A DNA stretch of 64,000 nt, taken from assembly GCF_013304445.1 (NCBI RefSeq), contig NZ_JAAITA010000003.1:62001-126000 (forward strand), written 5' to 3'. Below are positions 59,102 through 64,000 of the stretch, in pieces. The notes below the pieces were generated by a model. The model had not been told where the DNA came from, ran no database searches, and worked only from the letters and a program-made list of their open reading frames with translations. Made by a program: the position numbers and the translations under genes. This DNA is from Blautia hansenii (GTDB lineage Bacteria > Bacillota > Clostridia > Lachnospirales > Lachnospiraceae). The number at the start of each line of letters is the position of its first letter. Position 1 is the first letter of the stretch.

Positions 59102-59358
59102 TTAGAAAGTCCATTACTATCGGAATCTCAAACGGTCTGGAGGCAAGACCTATCGCAATGCTTGTACAGGTAGCGAGCCAGTACACAAGCAACATTTACC
59201 TGGAAAGCGAAGCAAGAAAGGTGAATGCCAAGAGCATCATGGGAATGATGAGTCTTGGATTGGATAACGGGGAAAATGTAACAGTATCCGTAGACGGTGC
59301 TGACGAAGAAGAAGCTATGAAGAGCATAGAGGAATACCTGAGTAATAAAGCGAAATAA
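59098..59358 (+). CDS. crh: Crh-like HPr paralogue lacking the phosphocarrier histidine
   Basis: An 86-residue HPr-fold protein. The active-site position 15 is Glu (NGLEARPIA) where HPr has His, so it cannot take part in PTS phosphotransfer. Ser46 (KVNAKSIMGMMSLG), the HPr-kinase site, is kept. This is the pattern of Bacillus Crh (Gln15, Ser46), and the gene holds the same place after whiA. Its likely role is carbon catabolite signalling with CcpA after Ser46 phosphorylation. AAGGAGGAACA precedes the ATG at 59098. Confidence 0.88.
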   Translation: MIRKSITIGISNGLEARPIAMLVQVASQYTSNIYLESEARKVNAKSIMGMMSLGLDNGENVTVSVDGADEEEAMKSIEEYLSNKAK

Positions 59359-59391
59359 TAGGAAGAGGAAAATATAAAGAGAATGTGAGCG

Positions 59392-59434
59392 GCCAGCCGG
59401 AATTCCATCTGCGAAATCCGGCTGGCTCTTTTTG
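59392..59434. terminator. Terminator between the crh-like gene and the convergent GNAT gene
   Basis: GCCAGCCGGA (59392-59401) and TCCGGCTGGC (59417-59426) form a perfect 10-bp GC-rich stem followed by TCTTTTTG on the plus strand. The minus-strand GNAT gene ends 12 bp beyond it, and its transcript would meet the same hairpin. Confidence 0.88.
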
Positions 59435-59445
59435 CGGAAAAGTAT

Positions 59446-60243
59446 CTACTTCTGTCCCTCACAGGGGATATTTTCGCCCCGTGCCACGGAATACTGCTGG
59501 CGGAACCAGTAAGTATAAAAATCCTCAAATCCCAGGGCTTCATATAGCTTTTTTGCAGGACGATTCCCTTGCACCACCTGCAGATAAGCAAAAGCCGCAC
59601 CGCGCTGTCTGGAGGCTTCCAGCAGTGTTTCGCAGATAGCCCGCCCAATTCCTTTTCCGCGGAAGTCCTGGTGTACGTGAATGGCATAAAGCCCTACATA
59701 ATCCCGGTCCAGAATACCTAGTCCCGTTCCGATGATTCTGCCGCTATGCCATGCGCATACGGCCAGAGTGTCCTTTGGAATGGCTGCATACATGGAAGGG
59801 ACGATTTTTAAATGGGTCTCGTTTGTCATTCCTTTCATGGCAAATAGCCCTTTCAGCCACTGGTCTGAAATTTCCGTATGAAGGGTGATATTTGGATTCT
59901 GCTTTCCGGACGCCTTATATGCATACAGGCTCCGTGTCATTACCTCTGTTACATGAGCCATGAAATACCCGCGTTCCATCAGCCTCTGGTCAAAAGAACT
60001 GTCCAGAAGAGGGTTAATCTTGTAAATGGCCGGAGTTCCCCATTTTTCATAAATGTCCTCACAGTAATCCAGCTTGTCCTGTAAGGGAATAGAAGAATGG
60101 CCAAGCTGCTCAATACAGTTTGTTCTGTGCGTATAAAAATAAGAAAACCGGAGAATCCAGCCGTCATATATCTGCATTTGATAAGAAGGCCAGGCATTTA
60201 GCGAAAGGTCTTCCATGATTTTGATTTTCTGCTTTGTATCCAT
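59446..60243 (-). CDS. GNAT-family N-acetyltransferase
   Basis: About 265 residues from the ATG at 60243, which has AAAGGTGG upstream; an ATG at 60264 lacks a ribosome-binding site. The C-terminal GNAT domain has the acetyl-CoA motif VHQDFRGKGIGRAICETLL and LYEALGFEDFYTYWFR near the end. The N-terminal half (WPSYQMQIYDGWILRFSYFYTHRTN) is of the type found in two-domain GNATs. The substrate is unknown. Confidence 0.85.
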   Translation of the reverse strand: MDTKQKIKIMEDLSLNAWPSYQMQIYDGWILRFSYFYTHRTNCIEQLGHSSIPLQDKLDYCEDIYEKWGTPAIYKINPLLDSSFDQRLMERGYFMAHVTEVMTRSLYAYKASGKQNPNITLHTEISDQWLKGLFAMKGMTNETHLKIVPSMYAAIPKDTLAVCAWHSGRIIGTGLGILDRDYVGLYAIHVHQDFRGKGIGRAICETLLEASRQRGAAFAYLQVVQGNRPAKKLYEALGFEDFYTYWFRQQYSVARGENIPCEGQK

Positions 60244-60297
60244 AGCGGTTTCCACCTTTTGCATTGCTATTTGTTTAAAGCATTAAACAGTAACATT

Positions 60298-60326
60298 ATT
60301 ATAATGGAAGCCGGGGGAAGAATCAA
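60298..60326 (-). promoter_or_regulatory. Promoter of the minus-strand GNAT gene
   Basis: On the minus strand TTGATT (60321-60326) is followed by exactly 17 bp and TATAAT (60298-60303). It is back to back with the aminopeptidase promoter, the two -35 elements being 8 bp apart. Confidence 0.72.
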
Positions 60327-60334
60327 GACCTGTC

Positions 60335-60363
60335 TTGCAATCAGGAGAAAGTTGTAGTAGAAT
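60335..60363 (+). promoter_or_regulatory. Promoter of the M18 aminopeptidase gene
   Basis: TTGCAA (60335-60340), 17 bp, TAGAAT (60358-60363), 35 bp before the start codon. Confidence 0.65.
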
Positions 60364-60398
60364 CGAGAAAGAACAGAAAATACAGGAGGCAAGATAAA

Positions 60399-61778
60399 AT
60401 GAAAACAGAAAACGCTTGGAAAAAATACAGTGACAAAACAGAAGTTTTTGATTTTTGCGAAAAATATAAATCCTTTATGAGCACCTGCAAGACAGAGCGG
60501 GAATGTGTGACTGAAATGGTACAGCAGGCAGAAGCAGCCGGATACCGCAATCTGAATGAAGTGATTGAAAATGGCGAGAGCCTGAAGCCGGGAGATAAAG
60601 TATATGCCAACAATATGGGAAAATGCCTGGCTATGTACATTATCGGTGAAGAACCCATGGAAAAAGGTATGAGAATCCTGGGCGCGCATATTGACTCCCC
60701 AAGACTGGATTTGAAACAGAATCCTTTATACGAAGACCAGGAACAGGCACTTCTGGACACTCATTATTACGGCGGTGTGAAGAAATATCAGTGGGTGACC
60801 CTTCCTATGGCGCTTCACGGGGCTGTGGCAAAGAAAAACGGCGAAGTAGTGAATGTGGTTATCGGTGAAGACGGGGATGACCCGGTAGTTGGTATTTCCG
60901 ACCTGCTGATTCATCTGTCTGCAAAGCAGCTCCAGAAAACAGCTGCAGAGGTCATTGAGGGAGAAAACCTGAACGTGCTGGTGGGAAGCATGCCTTTGGA
61001 TGGTAAGGAAGAAGAACCGGTCAGGGCGCAGATTCTCTCCATTTTGAAAGAAAAATATGATATGGAAGAGGAAGATTTCCTTTCCGCAGAATTTGAAGTA
61101 GTACCGGCAGGTCCGGCCAGAGATTACGGTCTGGACAGAAGCATGATTATGGCTTACGGACATGATGACCGTGTTTGCTCTTATCCTTCCTTTATGGCGA
61201 CTCTTGCACAGGACAAAGTAAAATATACCTCTGTGTGCCTGCTGGTAGATAAGGAAGAGATTGGAAGTGTGGGAGCTACTGGTATGCAGTCCCGCTTCTT
61301 TGAAAATACCACAGCGGAAGTGATGCATGCAGCAGGACAATACAGCGAACTGCTTTTAAGAAGAGCGCTGAAAAATTCCATGATGCTGTCTTCCGATGTA
61401 AGTGCAGCTTTTGACCCTAATTATCCGGAAGTGATGGAAAAGAAAAACAGCGCATACCTGGGACACGGTATTACCTTCAACAAATACACCGGCTCCAGAG
61501 GAAAAGGTGGCTCTAATGACGCCAACCCGGAATACATTGCGAAACTGCGCAAAATTATGGATGACAACCAGGTTTCCTTCCAGACAGCAGAACTTGGAAA
61601 AGTAGACCAGGGCGGCGGTGGAACCATTGCCTACATACTGGCCAACTATAATATGGAAGTCATTGACTGCGGTGTCGCAGTGCTGAATATGCATGCTCCA
61701 TGGGAAATTGCAAGCAAAGTGGATATCTATGAAGCTTACAGAGGATACTGCGCTTTCCTTGCAGCGGAAACGAAATAA
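60399..61778 (+). CDS. M18-family aminopeptidase (aminopeptidase I type)
   Basis: A 459-residue zinc aminopeptidase, longer than the first M18 protein of the window and distinct from it. Metal and catalytic segments are GAHIDSPRLDLKQNP, YGHDDRVCSYPSFMA, DKEEIGSVGATGMQSRFFE and the C-terminal MHAPWEIASKVDIYEAYRGY. It likely forms large cytosolic oligomers as in the family. CAGGAGGCAAG precedes the ATG. It is transcribed alone from a promoter divergent to the GNAT gene. Confidence 0.92.
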   Translation: MKTENAWKKYSDKTEVFDFCEKYKSFMSTCKTERECVTEMVQQAEAAGYRNLNEVIENGESLKPGDKVYANNMGKCLAMYIIGEEPMEKGMRILGAHIDSPRLDLKQNPLYEDQEQALLDTHYYGGVKKYQWVTLPMALHGAVAKKNGEVVNVVIGEDGDDPVVGISDLLIHLSAKQLQKTAAEVIEGENLNVLVGSMPLDGKEEEPVRAQILSILKEKYDMEEEDFLSAEFEVVPAGPARDYGLDRSMIMAYGHDDRVCSYPSFMATLAQDKVKYTSVCLLVDKEEIGSVGATGMQSRFFENTTAEVMHAAGQYSELLLRRALKNSMMLSSDVSAAFDPNYPEVMEKKNSAYLGHGITFNKYTGSRGKGGSNDANPEYIAKLRKIMDDNQVSFQTAELGKVDQGGGGTIAYILANYNMEVIDCGVAVLNMHAPWEIASKVDIYEAYRGYCAFLAAETK

Positions 61779-61870
61779 TAAATTGGCACTATACATCTGT
61801 GCCGAAAAATGTTAATATAAATTATATTATGAAAACATGAAGGCAAAGTTGTAAAGTGAGGAGTACACAA

Positions 61871-62983
61871 ATGTCAAAAATACTGAAAATTATAGTGAAT
61901 CTGGTGGTTCTCTTTTCCATAATCATTGCAGCCGCTCTTCTGGTACCTCCTTTTGCCGGGGTGGATACGGTTATGAACGACAATACCGGAACAGATACAA
62001 ACCTTCCGGTAGGTTCTGTGGCCTACGGAAAGAGCGTCAATGTAAAGAAACTGGAAAAGAAGGATAAGATTATCTATAACGAAGGTTCCAGCACCTACAT
62101 TTATGAGATTCAGGATATGGATGCCAGTGCAGGCGTTTATCAGGTAAAAGATGTCTACAGCAAAAGCAGTGACACTGAAAATATCAACTTGAACAAATCT
62201 GTTCCTAAAGTTGTGGTAGTGGTTCCCTTTATCGGATATGCAGCTATCGCCCTTCAAAGCAAAGAAGGTTTGATAGTAGTAGGCGTGGGAATTGTTTTCC
62301 TGGTGATTCTCTTTATTCTCTCAGAACTGTGGCGAAAAGACAGGGATGATGAGGAGGAAGACGAAGATGAGGACGGCGATACGGACGAGGAAGAAGATGA
62401 GGATGAAGACGAAGAAAAACTCAGCTTCGGGGAACGCCGCCGTCTGAGAAAGGAAGAAAAGCGCCGCCGCAAACTGGCGAAGAAAGGACTTCTGGATGAG
62501 GAGGAGGACGAAGAACTTCCGCCGGCTTCCGCAGAGAAAGAAAGTCCGGAACTTCAGGGCTTTGATGATGCCATGAAGGATGCGATGTCTTCCATTGCTA
62601 TGGGTGTTGCAGCGGTCAGTGAACCGGAGCAGACACCAGATGCTACCATAGTTATGCCGAATGCAGAAGAACTGGAAAAGGCAGCACAGGAAGCGGCAGC
62701 AGAGCCGATGGAAAAAACTGTGCAGAGCAGCACGGAAACAGAGCAGCCGGAAATTCCTGTTGAACCGGAGACAGAAATTTCTGATTCTGAGAACTATAAT
62801 AATATAGAAGAAACAGAATCTGAAGAGGCCGAAGAGGAGATTCCGGTTGATGTAAATGCGGTACCGAAAAGTCCAAGCGTACAGGAACTTCTCGCCAAAG
62901 CACAGGCAGCAGGAGAAACTCCGGAAGTCAAGACCGACGAAGAAAATAAAGTTACATTGCTGGATTACTCAGATATTGTATAA
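61871..62983 (+). CDS. Membrane protein with signal-peptidase-I-like fold but no catalytic serine motif
   Basis: A 370-residue protein. Segment 1 is a membrane helix (about 5-28). The extracytoplasmic part (LPVGSVAYGKSVNVKKLEKKDKI, then VPFIGYAAIALQSKEGLIVV) follows the SipW-type S26 signal peptidase core. However, the SGSMxP serine motif is replaced by NDNTGTDTNLP, so it looks inactive. A second membrane helix (about 135-155) leads to a very acidic run, a basic run and a long Glu-rich cytoplasmic tail. The ATG at 61871 is used (GAGGAG upstream). Role unknown. Confidence 0.65.
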   Translation: MSKILKIIVNLVVLFSIIIAAALLVPPFAGVDTVMNDNTGTDTNLPVGSVAYGKSVNVKKLEKKDKIIYNEGSSTYIYEIQDMDASAGVYQVKDVYSKSSDTENINLNKSVPKVVVVVPFIGYAAIALQSKEGLIVVGVGIVFLVILFILSELWRKDRDDEEEDEDEDGDTDEEEDEDEDEEKLSFGERRRLRKEEKRRRKLAKKGLLDEEEDEELPPASAEKESPELQGFDDAMKDAMSSIAMGVAAVSEPEQTPDATIVMPNAEELEKAAQEAAAEPMEKTVQSSTETEQPEIPVEPETEISDSENYNNIEETESEEAEEEIPVDVNAVPKSPSVQELLAKAQAAGETPEVKTDEENKVTLLDYSDIV

Positions 62984-62990
62984 GAAGAGA

Positions 62991-63059
62991 AAACTGTCCT
63001 ATGGAACAGCCGTCAGGAATACAACAAATTCCTGATGTGCGTTACTGGGGCAGTTTTTT
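62991..63059 (+). terminator. Rho-independent terminator before the S10 operon
   Basis: AACTGTCC (62992-62999) pairs with GGGGCAGTT near 63048-63055, with an inner stem GTCAGGAAT/ATTCCTGAT, followed by TTTTTT. It separates the membrane protein gene from the ribosomal operon promoter. Confidence 0.85.
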
Positions 63060-63129
63060 ATGGTTCGGACAGCTCTTTGTTATGTATGGGAAAAAATACA
63101 AAAAAATATAAAAACTCTTGAAAAAAAGC

Positions 63130-63158
63130 TTGCATTTTGGAAAAACTTCCATTATACT
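63130..63158 (+). promoter_or_regulatory. Promoter of the S10 ribosomal protein operon
   Basis: TTGCAT (63130-63135), exactly 17 bp, TATACT (63153-63158), in a very A-rich upstream region (63085-63130) that could act as an UP element. The transcript has a leader of about 220 nt before rpsJ. Confidence 0.8.
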
Positions 63159-63246
63159 AACAAGTGCTGTGACATGATAGCTATGAAGCGCGAGGTTGCT
63201 GTCAAAGACAGGTTTTCCGTGGAGCGAATGTCAAGTTAGGAAACTG

Positions 63247-63350
63247 ACGACAAGTCACTGTATTACATCTAAAGACTTACCACTAAGGTGGGAGTGTGTG
63301 TAGAAATCAAGATGACACACACGGGAATGTGTACAGTCGCCGCTTGTCGT
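63247..63350 (+). ncRNA. Structured leader of the S10 operon
   Basis: ACGACAAG (63247-63254) pairs with CTTGTCGT (63343-63350), enclosing a hairpin GTGTGTGT (63294-63301) / ACACACAC (63315-63322). The leader lies between the promoter and rpsJ. Long S10 leaders in bacteria serve autogenous control by r-protein L4 (known in E. coli and proposed in Firmicutes); whether this one does is an inference. Confidence 0.6.
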
Positions 63351-63386
63351 ACTAATTAAAAGTGCGAAAAGGAGGAGACTTTTTTT

Positions 63387-63704
63387 ATGGCAAGTCAAGT
63401 AATGAGAATCACTTTAAAAGCTTATGACCATCAGTTAGTAGATGCGTCAGCAGGCAAAATTATCGAAACTGTTAAGAAGAATGGAGCAACTGTTAGCGGA
63501 CCGGTACCGCTTCCTACAAAGAAAGAAGTAGTAACAATCCTGCGTGCAGTTCACAAATACAAAGATTCCAGAGAACAGTTCGAGCAGAGAACTCATAAAA
63601 GACTGATTGATATCATTGCACCGACACAGAAAACAGTTGACGCTCTGGCAAGACTGGAAATGCCGGCTGGTGTTTACATTGATATCAAAATGAAACAGAA
63701 ATAA
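63387..63704 (+). CDS. rpsJ: 30S ribosomal protein S10
   Basis: A 105-residue ribosomal protein, also the NusE antitermination factor. Conserved segments are [61 protein letters not shown]-type core (visible as VPLPTKKE and RTHKRLIDI). AAGGAGGAGAC precedes the ATG. First gene of the S10 operon. Confidence 0.98.
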   Translation: MASQVMRITLKAYDHQLVDASAGKIIETVKKNGATVSGPVPLPTKKEVVTILRAVHKYKDSREQFEQRTHKRLIDIIAPTQKTVDALARLEMPAGVYIDIKMKQK

Positions 63705-63845
63705 TTCTGTTTAAGGTTAAGAGAGATTATCCTTACAAGGTTGATATAGAAGCAATGCTTTAAGCATCCACTTATGTTGACTGTTTGTCTAGGATGATTG
63801 CACATCACAGTGTAATCCGCTGTAGATTCACAGGAGGTAAAAAGA

Positions 63846-64000
63846 ATGAAGAAAGCAATCTTAGCTACTAAAGTCGGAATGACTCAAATCTTCAACGAAG
63901 ACGGAGTATTAACTCCAGTAACTGTATTGCAGGCTGGTCCTTGTGTGGTAACACAGGTTAAGACCATGGACAATGACGGTTACGAAGCAGTACAGGTTGG
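63846..64000 (+). CDS. rplC: 50S ribosomal protein L3 (5' part, cut by window edge)
   Basis: The first 51 codons of L3 are visible, starting [20 protein letters not shown] and continuing [32 protein letters not shown] precedes the ATG. It follows rpsJ by 141 nt, longer than usual in this operon; that gap shows no recognised element. The frame runs out of the window. Confidence 0.97.
   Translation, partial: MKKAILATKVGMTQIFNEDGVLTPVTVLQAGPCVVTQVKTMDNDGYEAVQV

Noticed and set aside
59098-59358. Standard PTS phosphocarrier HPr
   Set aside because: The phospho-acceptor His15 is replaced by Glu, so it is treated as a Crh-type regulator.

Overview
The window looks like chromosomal DNA of a spore-forming, gut-type Clostridium-cluster Firmicute, most likely a Lachnospiraceae member near Blautia/Ruminococcus (inference). 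The reasons are a complete spoIIA operon with sigF, a spoVA cluster, a valS T-box, LplABC-type sugar transport, a Firmicute ethanolamine (eut) locus run by EutV/EutW, and AGGAGG ribosome-binding sites throughout. No rRNA, tRNA, CRISPR array, insertion sequence or phage gene was seen.

Region 1 (1-11.4 kb) is a glucuronoxylan-oligosaccharide locus. It holds a GH2 glycosidase cut by the window edge, a GH67 alpha-glucuronidase, an LplB/LplC/lipoprotein importer and a GH115 alpha-glucuronidase. The three enzymes show no signal peptide, so imported oligosaccharides are probably trimmed in the cytoplasm.

Region 2 (11.5-30.8 kb) is mixed housekeeping: asnA, an SH3 lipoprotein and a MATE pump on the minus strand, a three-subunit molybdenum hydroxylase (xanthine dehydrogenase type), an APC permease, an M18 aminopeptidase, an EEP-family hydrolase, T-box-controlled valS, an LTA-synthase-like sulfatase, then folC with a 49-codon gene and a zinc-ribbon/TPR membrane protein.

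Region 3 (30.9-35.5 kb) is sporulation: spoIIAA-spoIIAB-sigF, then spoVAA-AB-AC-AD-AE behind a consensus-like forespore (sigma G/F) promoter.

Region 4 (35.6-55.4 kb) is a roughly 20-kb ethanolamine-utilization microcompartment operon of about 22 genes. In order: eutG, S, P, V, W, A, B, C, L, a EutK-like shell protein, E, two tandem eutM, T, a pduL-type phosphotransacylase, eutJ, an unassigned eut protein, eutN, pduS-like and pduT-like genes, eutH, eutQ and an Eis-like acetyltransferase. A strong promoter is followed by two hairpins and an intrinsic terminator just before eutG, which fits EutV antitermination. The unusual parts are the BMC protein with a Rho-N/SAP-like tail, the PduS/PduT electron-transfer pair, duplicated eutM, several TTG starts, and no visible cobalamin riboswitch.

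Region 5 (55.6-64 kb) is tcdA, murB-rapZ-whiA-crh-like (yvcK/glmR missing from its usual place), a GNAT gene divergent from a second M18 aminopeptidase, a membrane protein resembling signal peptidase I but apparently without its catalytic serine, and the start of the S10 ribosomal-protein operon (rpsJ, rplC) with a structured leader.
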